This document shows positions 29,326-37,820 of a stretch of DNA of 64,000 bases, in pieces. The stretch's first letter is position 1. The number at the start of each line of letters is the position of its first letter. Location: the NCBI RefSeq assembly GCF_018223745.1, contig NZ_CP073653.1, positions 3,310,001-3,374,000 on the forward strand. Reading direction: 5' to 3'. Made by a program: the position numbers and the translations under genes. The notes under the pieces are model-generated. The model saw only the letters and a list, made by a program, of their open reading frames with translations. It searched no databases and was not told where the DNA came from. Source of the DNA: Clostridium beijerinckii (GTDB taxonomy: Bacteria > Bacillota > Clostridia > Clostridiales > Clostridiaceae).

Positions 29326-29979
29326 CTACTTTATATGTATTTTTATATCTGCATTTGTACCAGGTAGAAGATTAGCATCATTTTTCTCAAATTCAATTTT
29401 TACAGGTACCTTTTGAACAACCTTAGTGAAAGTTCCACCAGAGGAGGATGGTAAAAGTGAAAATGCTGAATTTGAAGCTTTTCCTATATACTCAACTTTA
29501 CCTTTAAATGATTTCCCTTCAAATTGGTCAATTTTTATATCTACACTTTGTCCTTCATGTAATTTTTCAACCTTAATTTCTTCTATATTAGCAGTTATAT
29601 AAAGCTTTTCTGGGTCAATCATTACTGCAAGTGTCGATCCAGCCGAAACATATTGTCCCTCCTCAGTTTCCTTTTTAATAATTATCCCATTAGTTGGTGC
29701 TCTAAGTAACACTGAATCAATATTAGCATCTGCTAAGCCATTAGCATCTAGCCGACCTAAAATTTGATCTTTTACATCTTTGTCCCCTTCTTTTGCATTA
29801 AATTCAAGAAGTTTACCTGATACTTGCGGAGTTATGCTGATAAAATCTCCATCAACCTTTGCATCTTCTGTTGAAACAAAGTTTTCATTGTTATACCAGT
29901 AATAAAAACCTACTCTACCAAGGGTAATTAACATTGCACATAATATTAATAAAATTATTGTTTTACGTTTTTCTTTCAT
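29326..29979 (-). CDS. Short EmrA-like membrane-fusion protein
   Basis: 217 aa from ATG 29979; a first ATG nine bases upstream sits directly on the AAAGGA site, so the second is better spaced. It has an N-terminal helix, then FVSTEDAKVDGDFISITPQV (the EmrA family signature) and a lipoyl pair. The long alpha-hairpin of normal EmrA (usually 330-390 aa) is missing: the halves join near DANGLADANIDSVLLRAPT. The gene is intact, so this may be a natural compact form whose hairpin is supplied by the neighbouring lipoprotein adaptor. Confidence 0.85.
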   Translation of the reverse strand: MKEKRKTIILLILCAMLITLGRVGFYYWYNNENFVSTEDAKVDGDFISITPQVSGKLLEFNAKEGDKDVKDQILGRLDANGLADANIDSVLLRAPTNGIIIKKETEEGQYVSAGSTLAVMIDPEKLYITANIEEIKVEKLHEGQSVDIKIDQFEGKSFKGKVEYIGKASNSAFSLLPSSSGGTFTKVVQKVPVKIEFEKNDANLLPGTNADIKIHIK

Positions 29980-29994
29980 CCCTGTCATCCTTTC

Positions 29995-30981
29995 TTAGCC
30001 TTTTATACCAACTTCAGCAAACATACCTGGTTTCAATTGCCCCTTTGAATCTGTTAAAACTATTTTAACTAAAACATTGGAGTTTTGAGAGTTTAATGTT
30101 GAATTTATTACTGATATGGTTCCTTCAAATTCTGAATCTTCTATTTCGGATACTTTAACTTCTACAGCTTGTCCTTCTTTCAAATCTTTTATAACCCTTA
30201 GAGGTGCATATGCATTCACACACAAAGCATCAGGATTAGATATTGAAATAAGCGTACTGCCAGGTGCTGCCATTTCACCTTTATTTATACTCTTAACAGT
30301 AACTTTACCTGAAATAGGTGCTGTAATAGTTCCATTATTTAATGCCACCTGCGCTGTTTTTACTGCTTCTTCAGCTTGATGTACTTGAGCCTTGTAAACA
30401 TCTATACTTGTTTCTGTAGCACCATTTTTAAGCATTTCTAATTGTTCTTCTGCAGACTTTTGTCCTGACTCAGCTGAGGTAAGTTGCTGCTGTGCAGTTT
30501 CAAGCTGAACCTCTGTAGCTGCGCTAGCATCAACTAAAGCTTTTGTACGATCATAATTCTTTTTAGCAACATCATAGGTTGCTTTAGCGCTATCCAAAGC
30601 GGCCTCTGCTTGTGATATTTGTTCAGGCCGAGTGCTATTCATAGCATTATTTAAATTTGCATTTGCAGTATTTACTGCTGCTTGTGCCTGATCTACCTGT
30701 GCTTGAAGATCCTGAGTATCTAATTTAATCACGGCATCACCTTGATTTACAGTTGATCCTACATTAACTAATACATCTGAAACTCTAGCAGAAATCTTTG
30801 AAGATACATTAACTTGATTATCAGTCTCAATCCTTCCAGCCATAAGATATATGGAATTTTGCTTATTAACCGCTTCTACTTGAATAGCATTTTCATTCTT
30901 ATTGTTTTTTACAGCGCATCCCGTAAAAAGAGAGGTTCCTATAAGCGTTGGTAATATAATTAGCAATACATATTTCTTCAT
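29995..30981 (-). CDS. Lipoprotein HlyD-family adaptor
   Basis: 328 aa, first gene of the operon. A signal peptide with lipobox LFTGC (Cys about 22) predicts a surface lipoprotein. Lipoyl halves surround GSTVNQGDAVIKLDTQDL and TITAPISGKVTVKSINKGEM; between them is a long Ala/Gln-rich alpha-hairpin (about 90-205). The beta-barrel follows. The start is supported by AAAGGAGTAATT. It pairs with a hairpin-less EmrA-like protein and a DHA2 exporter, an unusual two-adaptor arrangement. Confidence 0.9.
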   Translation of the reverse strand: MKKYVLLIILPTLIGTSLFTGCAVKNNKNENAIQVEAVNKQNSIYLMAGRIETDNQVNVSSKISARVSDVLVNVGSTVNQGDAVIKLDTQDLQAQVDQAQAAVNTANANLNNAMNSTRPEQISQAEAALDSAKATYDVAKKNYDRTKALVDASAATEVQLETAQQQLTSAESGQKSAEEQLEMLKNGATETSIDVYKAQVHQAEEAVKTAQVALNNGTITAPISGKVTVKSINKGEMAAPGSTLISISNPDALCVNAYAPLRVIKDLKEGQAVEVKVSEIEDSEFEGTISVINSTLNSQNSNVLVKIVLTDSKGQLKPGMFAEVGIKG

Positions 30982-31009
30982 AAATTAATTACTCCTTTAA
31001 CAAACTAAT

Positions 31010-31216
31010 CTATTTTATGCCTTCATCTGAAATTACATCTCGTAGGTCATTAGGTTTTATAATTTCAAAGATTGGATCTAAAACCTTAAATAAAGCTATT
31101 AAATCTTCTATTAATGAACCATGATTAGCGATTTCTAATTCTATCGATAGTGCTTGCTGGCTTATAACAGCAAGTATAAGATAACATTTTTGTGGCCATT
31201 GGAGATAAGTCACCAC
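31010..31216 (-). CDS. Unrecognised short ORF upstream of the efflux operon
   Basis: 68 codons on the same strand as the efflux operon, ending 29 bases before its first gene. The C-terminal half (SLIEDLIALFKVLDPIFEII) looks like an amphipathic helical segment, while the N-terminus lacks a ribosome binding site. It may be a remnant of a regulator that once preceded the operon. No family was recognised, and chance is possible. Confidence 0.2.
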   Translation of the reverse strand: MVTYLQWPQKCYLILAVISQQALSIELEIANHGSLIEDLIALFKVLDPIFEIIKPNDLRDVISDEGIK

Positions 31217-31265
31217 TCTACTAATCCAATTAATAATCTAGAATTTACAAAATCTAAATACTACG

Positions 31266-31317
31266 AATGTTATACTTCTTTTAAGGTACACGAGTACCTT
31301 AAAAGAAGTATAACATT
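31266..31317. repeat. Perfect 24-bp inverted repeat with 4-base loop
   Basis: Positions 31266-31289 and 31294-31317 are exact reverse complements separated by ACGA. Arms end in AAGGTAC/GTACCTT. Neither side has a T-tract, so it is not a normal intrinsic terminator. It lies in the 583-base gene-poor stretch 30982-31564, between the efflux operon and the helicase terminator. Confidence 0.85.
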
Positions 31318-31501
31318 GGAAATTACAAAATGCAATACTAAATATTAGCATTAATAAATCATAAATATCTCTGAAACTTCGGAATCCTTAATAGATGTAA
31401 GTTCTACCATTTTCTTTTTAATGTGCATATTCTCAAGAATATATATTTTTTAGAATATTACCATATTGGTTCTAGTATTCTGTCCCTACGCCAAGAACAA
31501 T

Positions 31502-31556
31502 AAAAAAAATACCTATAGACCAAACACTTTCTTCATGTGTCTTGTTCATAGGTATA
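31502..31556 (-). terminator. Terminator of the DEAD-box helicase gene
   Basis: ATACCTAT and ATAGGTAT form the base of a long imperfect stem with an inner ACAC/GTGT stem. The minus-strand transcript then runs into eight T residues. Confidence 0.8.
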
Positions 31557-31564
31557 GTTTTAAA

Positions 31565-33139
31565 TTATCTTTTTGATTTTGTTGAAATTTCGACATTTAG
31601 CTTTCTTCCAGCAAATTTCTTTCCAGTGCAATGCTTCATTATTGATTCCGCTGCAGCCTCTGTTACATTTACAAATGAAAACTTTTCAAGAATATCAATA
31701 TCTCCGACATCTTCTCTTTTTACCTTTGCATTCTCATTAAAGAAATCCACTAGCTTCCTTGGATTAATCTTATCCAAGCGTCCTACATTCAAAAACAGTC
31801 TCTTGTAATCTGTCTTCGAACCTATTTCATTTTCAGTATAGTCATAGTTCACTTCTTTACTATATACCATATCCATTAATGCCGCTGCTACTTCTACAAG
31901 GTTAAACTCTTCATCAAGTTCTGTTGCCATTGGTATAAATTTCTTATAGCTATCCTGCTCCAAAGTTTCCTTTATCTTTGAAAACATATTTTTGTACTTT
32001 GAAACAAATATTTCATCAACAGTAGGAATTTCTCTTCTTCTTATCTTGCTTTTTGTAACCTTTTCAATATGTTTAAGAGACATATATTCCCTTGCAGTAA
32101 CCAATGTGTAAGCAACACCTTTCCTATTTGCTCTACCTGTTCTGCCTATTCTGTGAACATAGGATTCTACGTCCTGAGGCAAATCGTAATTTATTACGTG
32201 CGTTACATTTTCAACATCTATGCCTCTTGCAGCAACATCAGTTGCTATCAGGAATTCTAAATTTCCTTCTTTAAATTTTCTTAAGGTATTTATTCTCTGA
32301 TTTTGATTCATATCTCCATGCATTCCTTCAGCAGTATACCCTCTTCCCTGAAGACCTTCAACAAGTTCATCAACGTTCCTTTTGGTCTTACAAAAGATTA
32401 TTGCAGATGTAGGTTCATCAACATCAAGTATCCTACATAGTGTTTCAAATCTATCCTTGTTTTTAATTTCATAATAGTATTGATCCACTGTAGCTACAGT
32501 CATTGCATTTTTTAAAATGGCTATGTGTTTCGTTTCAGACTTCATATATCTTTTAGCAAGTCTTTTGATTTCTTCAGGCATAGTAGCTGAAAACAACATT
32601 GTCTGTCTGTCTTGATTTGAATTTTTTATTATTTCTTCTATATCGTCAATAAATCCCATGTTTAACATTTCGTCGGCTTCATCCAATACAAGAAATCTAA
32701 TAGAGCTCAAATTTAAAACTTTTCTTCTTATTAAATCCAACACTCTACCTGGAGTTCCTACTACTATATCTATCCCTCTACGTAAAGCTGAAATCTGCCT
32801 GTCAATAGGTTGACCACCGTATACAGGAAGCAACTTAATCTTAGTAAATTTAGCTATACGATTCAATTCATCATTTACCTGTATAGCAAGTTCTCTTGTA
32901 GGCGTTAGTATTATACTATTTACCTTACCATCTTGCTTTCCAATTCTGCTTAATATTGGTGCACCAAATGCCAGTGTCTTTCCTGTTCCTGTTTGTGCCT
33001 GCCCAATAACATCATGACCTTCTAAAAGAACTGGTATTACCTCAGCTTGAATCTTAGAAGGTTCTTCAAATCCCATTGCATCAATGGCCTTAAGAATACT
33101 CTCATCAAGACCTAATTCACTAAATACCTTATTTCCCAA
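31565..33139 (-). CDS. DEAD-box RNA helicase with DbpA-type C-terminal domain
   Basis: ATP-dependent RNA helicase for ribosome assembly or mRNA remodelling. 524 aa. Motifs in order: Q motif region FEEPSKIQAEVIP, motif I AQTGTGKT (about 50), TPTRELA, motif II DEAD (about 153), SAT, and HRIGRTGR (about 325). Residues about 450-524 (KRLFLNVGRLDKINPRKLVD onward) form the DbpA RNA-binding domain that in homologues recognises a 23S rRNA hairpin. The start is TTG 33139 behind AAGGGG. It is near a cold-shock gene on the same strand, in keeping with a low-temperature role. Confidence 0.92.
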   Translation of the reverse strand: MGNKVFSELGLDESILKAIDAMGFEEPSKIQAEVIPVLLEGHDVIGQAQTGTGKTLAFGAPILSRIGKQDGKVNSIILTPTRELAIQVNDELNRIAKFTKIKLLPVYGGQPIDRQISALRRGIDIVVGTPGRVLDLIRRKVLNLSSIRFLVLDEADEMLNMGFIDDIEEIIKNSNQDRQTMLFSATMPEEIKRLAKRYMKSETKHIAILKNAMTVATVDQYYYEIKNKDRFETLCRILDVDEPTSAIIFCKTKRNVDELVEGLQGRGYTAEGMHGDMNQNQRINTLRKFKEGNLEFLIATDVAARGIDVENVTHVINYDLPQDVESYVHRIGRTGRANRKGVAYTLVTAREYMSLKHIEKVTKSKIRRREIPTVDEIFVSKYKNMFSKIKETLEQDSYKKFIPMATELDEEFNLVEVAAALMDMVYSKEVNYDYTENEIGSKTDYKRLFLNVGRLDKINPRKLVDFFNENAKVKREDVGDIDILEKFSFVNVTEAAAESIMKHCTGKKFAGRKLNVEISTKSKR

Positions 33140-33305
33140 ATTAACCCCTTCTTTCTTTTTTATAAATTTATCTGATCTCTAGACAATGTAACACTCCCAC
33201 CTCTTTTTAGGTTGTAGATAACAGTAACATGCCCTAAGATTGGTTCAACTAAGATTCAGATGGTGATTCCAATCCCCCACCTTAATCAAATTTTACTTTA
33301 TTTCA

Positions 33306-33332
33306 ATAAAAAGCCACCTTAAACAAGGCGGC
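33306..33332 (-). terminator. Terminator of the cold-shock gene
   Basis: GCCACCTT (33313-33320) and AAGGCGGC (33325-33332) form an 8-bp stem with one G-U pair and loop GTTT; the minus strand continues with TTTTTATTG. Confidence 0.85.
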
Positions 33333-33375
33333 AAAAATCACCTATTATGTTGTTAATAAACATCAAGAAGCTATT

Positions 33376-33567
33376 TTATACTTTTTGAATATTGGTTGCT
33401 TGAGGACCTTTTGTACCTTTTTCAACATCAAACTGAACTTTATCTCCTTCTTGTATACTAAATCCTGAAAGAGAAGATGAATGTACAAAAACATCTTTTT
33501 CTCCCTCTACCTCTATAAAACCAAATCCCTTTTCTGAATTAAAAAACTTTACTGTACCTGTTTTCAT
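33376..33567 (-). CDS. Cold-shock protein (CspA family)
   Basis: Single-strand RNA/DNA chaperone, one OB-fold domain. 63 aa from ATG 33567 (AAGGAGG upstream; an in-frame start 15 codons earlier has no site and would be abnormally long). RNA-binding motifs KGFGFI (RNP1) and VFVHSS (RNP2) are intact. It is a monocistronic gene with its own terminator, about 240 bases upstream of the helicase start. Confidence 0.95.
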   Translation of the reverse strand: MKTGTVKFFNSEKGFGFIEVEGEKDVFVHSSSLSGFSIQEGDKVQFDVEKGTKGPQATNIQKV

Positions 33568-34125
33568 AAATATCCTCCTTATAAAAATATTGTATTTTGA
33601 TTTGTCAAGCATATCATCACTTGTAGAAGCAAGTTATGATTTATAGTTTACTAGACTTTTCCCATTATTAAGTATTCCCAACATTTCATAAAACAATACT
33701 TTTATAAGAACAAAGTAAAATATACATTCTTATTAATTTTTATTTTCCTGGCAATTAATATGATTATTTCTGCTTCATGATTGATTTTTGCATATAAAAT
33801 TTTGAAAATTTATAAAAAAGGCATGCCAAGTATTTCTAACTGACTTACCTTTATTGGTGTTTTCTAGTAATATTATGGATATAATTATAGTAACATATTA
33901 TTAGAGAAGAATCTATGTTTATTAGGATTTTCTTTCCATAAATCTTAAATTTACAGATTAGATATTTATTATCACTTTTTTCTAACTCAAAGAATAATCC
34001 ACTAATTCATCAAAATTAGTTTCTACATCTAGCATTAAAATAAGCTCCTTGGTTTTATCCTTTATAGTATTATATGTGATTTGATTGTTGGTATACAAAA
34101 TGAGAAATTTAGGAAATAAAAATAT
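33568..34125. other. Intergenic region with possible cold-shock leader
   Basis: 558 bases. The stretch next to the cold-shock ATG may be a long untranslated leader, common for csp genes. On the minus strand just after the acetyltransferase stop, an open frame ends KELILMLDVETNFDELVDYS; no start or ribosome binding site is seen, so no gene is called. Confidence 0.3.
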
Positions 34126-34692
34126 CTATTTTTCAGCTTCAGATTTTAATAAAGAATATAGATTCAAATCAACAACACCTTGTCCCTTCCAAGTATATCC
34201 CTGCCTAATTGTACCCTCTTTAATAAAACCATTTCTTTCTAATACATTCTGAGATTTAATATTTTCTGGCATGATAAATGCTTGTATTCTATTGATTCCA
34301 ATGTCATTAAATAAATAGTCTACCATTACCCTTACAGCTTTAGTAGCAATTCCATTACCCCAAAACTTATCGTTCAACCTGTAGCCTATAGTTATCATAT
34401 TTACCTCGCTAGAATAGTCAAATATCTCTGCTATTCCAACAACCTTCTCAGGTTCATTATTTAGACATATACCAAGAAATATGCATTTTTTCTTATGAAA
34501 ATCTCTTTCAAAATGTCCTATCATATTAGCAACAGTATTTTTATTCTTTTTAATCATAATAGGAGAATATTTAAAAAGCTCTTCATTGCTATATATTTCG
34601 AAAATTCCGTCAAGGTCAGTATCAACAATTTTTCTTAGTGTTATTTCATCATCTGAAATATGTGGAAATTGTTCATATGGATTTTTATTCAA
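34126..34692 (-). CDS. RimJ/RimL-type GNAT N-acetyltransferase
   Basis: 188 aa acetyl-CoA-dependent acetyltransferase of the Acetyltransf_3 group, which acetylates protein N-termini, small molecules or antibiotics. ITLRKI-type N-terminal strand (DDEITLRKIVDTDLDGIFEI), the acetyl-CoA pyrophosphate loop in DKFWGNGIATKAVRVMVDY, and NIKSQNVLERNGFIKEGTIR near the C-terminus are diagnostic. The start codon is TTG 34692 with GGAG upstream. The substrate is not predictable. Confidence 0.88.
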   Translation of the reverse strand: MNKNPYEQFPHISDDEITLRKIVDTDLDGIFEIYSNEELFKYSPIMIKKNKNTVANMIGHFERDFHKKKCIFLGICLNNEPEKVVGIAEIFDYSSEVNMITIGYRLNDKFWGNGIATKAVRVMVDYLFNDIGINRIQAFIMPENIKSQNVLERNGFIKEGTIRQGYTWKGQGVVDLNLYSLLKSEAEK

Positions 34693-34774
34693 ATTATCCT
34701 ACTCCTCTCATATTAGGTGTAAAAAGTATTACTTCACATGAAAGATTATAAAATATATCTTTTCTACTGCACAG

Positions 34775-35062
34775 CTAATTATTATCTGATGATATCAGCA
34801 AATCCCATTCATAAACCTGTACTCTATATAGTCCACTTTTAATTATCGGGTCTTTTTCAGCAATCATTCTTGCCTCCTGTAAATCCTTGGCTTTAAATAT
34901 AATCATACCACCACTAGCATTAGCGAATCCTCCTCCAACAAAGTATCTTTCGCTAGCAATATCATTTAAATATTTTACATGATCTTGGAAATCTTTTTCT
35001 GTAGTTTCTAATTCATTATTCTTATAATCAATTCTTACAAATAACTTGTCTCCTTTTTTCAC
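34775..35062 (-). CDS. YciI-like protein
   Basis: 95 aa alpha/beta-barrel ferredoxin-like fold of the YCII family, whose activity is undefined. DHVKYLNDIASERYFVGGGFAN carries the family His-Asp region, and GGMIIFKAKDLQEARMIAEKDP is typical. The start is GTG 35062 with GGAGG upstream. Its start codon overlaps the stop of a small upstream membrane ORF (GTGA), so the two are probably translationally coupled. Confidence 0.85.
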   Translation of the reverse strand: MKKGDKLFVRIDYKNNELETTEKDFQDHVKYLNDIASERYFVGGGFANASGGMIIFKAKDLQEARMIAEKDPIIKSGLYRVQVYEWDLLISSDNN

Positions 35063-35220
35063 ACTTCTTCTTCCTCCGTCTTCTTAATTATCCATGCTAA
35101 ATCTTCTGCAGATCCTAAATAATATTCTCCAATTCTTTTTCTAATCGAATATACATTTTTACCCAGAATAACATATATTCCTATTATTGTAAACACAGTG
35201 TAAACCAATTTTATATGCAA
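35059..35220 (-). CDS. Small membrane protein coupled to the YciI gene
   Basis: 53 codons from a possible TTG at 35220; the true start is uncertain because no good ribosome binding site is seen and the frame is open a few codons further. A hydrophobic helix (VYTVFTIIGIYVILGKNVY) is followed by a basic then acidic tail (IRKRIGEYYLGSAEDLAWII, ending KKTEEEEV). Its TGA stop overlaps the YciI GTG, and the YciI ribosome binding site lies in its last codons. This supports a translated frame. It could be the C-terminus of a truncated membrane protein. Confidence 0.45.
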   Translation of the reverse strand: MHIKLVYTVFTIIGIYVILGKNVYSIRKRIGEYYLGSAEDLAWIIKKTEEEEV

Positions 35221-35365
35221 AATTAAAAGATTAATTTTATATTTTCATATAATATATGTCTCTCAACCATATATACTAAATATAGATATAATTTTATAAA
35301 TAACCACAATATATGTGAAATAAACGTTTTTTCATTCATTACTCTTAAATTAAAAGGAGGTTTAC

Positions 35366-35932
35366 ATGGATTTTAATTATATTGAAGATTTAGTTACCAA
35401 GTGTAAAAATAATGATGAATTAGCAAAAGAACAGTTAGTAAATGAATTTAAGCCTTTAATCCTTAACATTTCTAAAAAGACTTTCATAGATGGTTATGAT
35501 ATATATGACATACAACATGAATGTTATAAGTACCTTTTTAAATGTGTTTCAATGTACAATTTAGATAAACATAGGTTTGTTGCTTATGCTACAAATGCTA
35601 TTAAGAATAATATAAATGATTTGATTAGGAAAATTAAAAACAGAAGTTCGACTGAAGGAAATGCTGCTCTACGTTTGTATGATGATTTTGAAAAAGATAT
35701 CCCATCGCAAGAAGTTCCCCTAGAAGATTTGCTATGCGACAGATGTGATTATGATGAATTAAGATCAGCTTTAAATAATCTAACAAAAGATGAGATGGAA
35801 CTTATAGATTTTCTCTTCTTCAAGAATAATACAGTTAAAAATTATGCTTATTTAAAAGATATGTGTTATTCTACGGCTATCCTTAGAAAGAAAGTTACGC
35901 TTAAGAAAATCTCTAATTATATTTCTATATAA
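35366..35932 (+). CDS. Orphan sigma-70-like RNA polymerase sigma factor
   Basis: 188 aa behind a strong AAAAGGAGG. Residues about 20-95 resemble sigma region 2 (KEQLVNEFKPLILNISKKTF, then FVAYATNAIKNNINDLIRKI), and about 135-188 resemble a region 4 helix-turn-helix (LNNLTKDEMELIDFLFFKNN). No anti-sigma gene is adjacent. Small sigma factors of similar size in clostridia (TcdR/UviA group) or bacilli (SigO) control toxins or stress genes. A YvrJ-family gene lies 1.6 kb downstream, and in Bacillus yvrJ neighbours sigO. The target regulon is unknown. Confidence 0.72.
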   Translation: MDFNYIEDLVTKCKNNDELAKEQLVNEFKPLILNISKKTFIDGYDIYDIQHECYKYLFKCVSMYNLDKHRFVAYATNAIKNNINDLIRKIKNRSSTEGNAALRLYDDFEKDIPSQEVPLEDLLCDRCDYDELRSALNNLTKDEMELIDFLFFKNNTVKNYAYLKDMCYSTAILRKKVTLKKISNYISI

Positions 35933-35953
35933 TTATAAAAATATAATTGTTTA

Positions 35954-35990
35954 AAAGATCCAAAGTTAATTAAGGCCTTGGATCTTTACT
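35954..35990 (+). terminator. Terminator of the sigma factor gene
   Basis: AAAGATCCAA (35954-35963) pairs with TTGGATCTTT (35978-35987). Confidence 0.6.
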
Positions 35991-36026
35991 TTATAAGATA
36001 TCAATATTCTATTTACAAGAACAATT

Positions 36027-36725
36027 CTAATTTTCGTATCCATAAGATTTCCTAATTAGATCGAAATGTTCTTGCATAGCATTGTGAGCTAGCGATTCAT
36101 CCCTTTTCTTTAAATTTCTTAATAAATTCTCATGTATCCATAATAAGCTTTCTTTTGTATTTCCCTCATGAAAAATTTGCATTCTAGCATTCCGTATGAA
36201 TTCGTCTACAAGTTGAGATATAACATTAAGTACATTAATTAATAATACATTTCTCGATGCCTTTGCAATTAATTGATGGAACTTAATATCTAATTCAACA
36301 CTTTCTTCTTCACTACTAGCAACATACATCTTATCCAATAACTCTGTTAAGAGTTTAAGCTCACTATCGTCTATATTTTTAGCTGCTAATTTAGAACATT
36401 GAAGTTCTAGTGTTTCCCTTAAATCATACATTTCTTTTGGCGAACTCTCCTGCAGCATAAACATTATTGAAAGAGGTTCAAGCAAAGAGTTATTAAAATT
36501 TGTTCGTATATAATTTCCAGCACCATGTCTGCTTTCTATTAATCCTATGACTTCTAAAGCCCTTATAGCTTCCCTCACAGATGCACGCGATACCTCAAGA
36601 GATTCTGCCATCTCTCTTTCTGTCGGTAATTTATCTCCTTTTTTTATTTCTCCATATTTTATTTTATCCTTAATTTTCTCTATAACTTGATCATATACTT
36701 TTGGATTTTTATTAGGTACAAGCAT
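36027..36725 (-). CDS. FadR/GntR-family transcriptional regulator (FCD)
   Basis: 232 aa. The N-terminal winged helix (about 8-75) has KGDKLPTEREMAESLEVSRA and the wing IGLIESRHGAGNYI. The C-terminal FCD ligand domain (about 90-225) has the DLRETLELQ start and the metal-site pattern D-x3-H in ELDIKFHQLI, plus later His residues (IHENLL, MQEHFDLI). Such regulators respond to organic acids such as lactate or glycolate. No metabolic operon is adjacent, so its target is unclear. AGGAGGGG precedes the start. Confidence 0.9.
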   Translation of the reverse strand: MLVPNKNPKVYDQVIEKIKDKIKYGEIKKGDKLPTEREMAESLEVSRASVREAIRALEVIGLIESRHGAGNYIRTNFNNSLLEPLSIMFMLQESSPKEMYDLRETLELQCSKLAAKNIDDSELKLLTELLDKMYVASSEEESVELDIKFHQLIAKASRNVLLINVLNVISQLVDEFIRNARMQIFHEGNTKESLLWIHENLLRNLKKRDESLAHNAMQEHFDLIRKSYGYEN

Positions 36726-37025
36726 ATGTTATTTCCCCTCCTTTTCTTATTGATATTTCTTAATACATTATACATCAATTTTCTAAATTCTAATATTCTG
36801 AAAAATATGTATTCTTCTATGGTAATATTCTTCACAATATTTATTCTTTGCTATATTAGAATATATGTTATTTATAAATCTATCCAATGCTCATATTTAA
36901 AAACATTAACTCTCCCAAAAGCATTTTAAGGAGTTCAATAGACAGAATATTTTCTTCTAACTTAGAAATAATATAATCAAACAATCTAATTACTTATTAT
37001 AAAGATACTGAAAGGTGGCTAAATA
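36726..37025. other. Intergenic region
   Basis: 300 bases between the FadR-type regulator and the secreted-protein gene. Very AT-rich with repeated TATTCT/AGAATA half-sites that could include the regulator's own operator; no clear palindrome was assigned. Confidence 0.3.
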
Positions 37026-37346
37026 ATGAAGAAAAATATTACAATTTTCTTTACTTCTATAATTCTATTCTTTGCAATAAATATAACAACTACATTTGCA
37101 AATCCTACTAGAAGTTTTACTACAGGTGTTTATAATGCAAGAGATACTAACTTATTGATAGGTTCTTCACTTACTGCAAGAATTACTCCACCTGACAGTA
37201 AATCAATAATCTTAGTTATCGATTCTGATCAGACCATGCAGGCATTAGTAAGGCTAAATCAAAAGGTCCCTAAGCAAATTTTACCGCCACTTGACTATGA
37301 TTACTCAATTATAATCTTCACTAATGGAACTGTATTACTTTCATAA
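37026..37346 (+). CDS. Small secreted protein of unknown function
   Basis: 106 aa with a clear signal peptide (about 1-26, cleavage near TFANPT). The mature part is about 80 residues with several beta-strand-like segments (KSIILVIDSDQTMQALVRLN, DYSIIIFTNGTVLL) and no Cys. GAAAGGTGG precedes the ATG. It is followed 150 bases later by a YvrJ-family gene on the same strand. No family was recognised. Confidence 0.65.
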   Translation: MKKNITIFFTSIILFFAINITTTFANPTRSFTTGVYNARDTNLLIGSSLTARITPPDSKSIILVIDSDQTMQALVRLNQKVPKQILPPLDYDYSIIIFTNGTVLLS

Positions 37347-37497
37347 AAACACTACTATAAATGGTGATTAATAATATCGAGAATTTAACAATTTTAAATA
37401 TTCTATTATTAGACTAATCATCAAATATAAGCGTGTATTTAAATTTACCATGTTAAATACACATGTTAGCCATATATCCTTAATAGGAGGTGGTAAC

Positions 37498-37698
37498 ATG
37501 ATGGATGCTAATGAATTAATTAGTCTCGTGGCTAACAATGGTTTTCCTATAGCAGTAGCTGCATATTTACTAATCCGCTTGGAAAAACAAATTGGAAGCC
37601 TATCTAATTCAATTAATAAATTAAATGCTATAATATCAGCAAAACTTGGAATCGCTCTAGATGTAAATCCTAGTAATAATTCTAATAAAGTGGTTTAA
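37498..37698 (+). CDS. YvrJ-family small membrane protein
   Basis: 66 aa from ATG 37498, behind AGGAGGTGG. ELISLVANNGFPIAVAAYLL followed by IRLEKQIGSLSNSINKLN is the YvrJ family pattern: one membrane helix then a short coiled coil, like phage holins/BhlA. Function is not established. The 3' end (encoding LDVNPSNNSNKVV) recurs as a gene fragment at 39395-39433, on the other side of the SDR/marR pair. Confidence 0.78.
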   Translation: MMDANELISLVANNGFPIAVAAYLLIRLEKQIGSLSNSINKLNAIISAKLGIALDVNPSNNSNKVV

Positions 37699-37727
37699 AA
37701 AGAAGATTGGTATCATTTTAAACTTTC

Positions 37728-37769
37728 AAAAAGAGATAACATTCTTATTAGAAAAATTATCTCTTTTTT
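37728..37769. terminator. Bidirectional terminator between yvrJ and the SDR gene
   Basis: AAAAAGAGATAA (37728-37739) pairs with TTATCTCTTTTT (37757-37768). It serves yvrJ (plus) and the SDR gene (minus). Confidence 0.85.
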
Positions 37770-37820
37770 AAAAATCACACCATTAGCTTTTATCTATTCA
37801 ATTGGTCTTGCTTGTTTTTC

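Noticed and set aside
33985..34110. Minus-strand frame ending KELILMLDVETNFDELVDYS after the acetyltransferase
   Set aside because: Protein-like but very short, with no start or ribosome binding site; noted only as a possible remnant.
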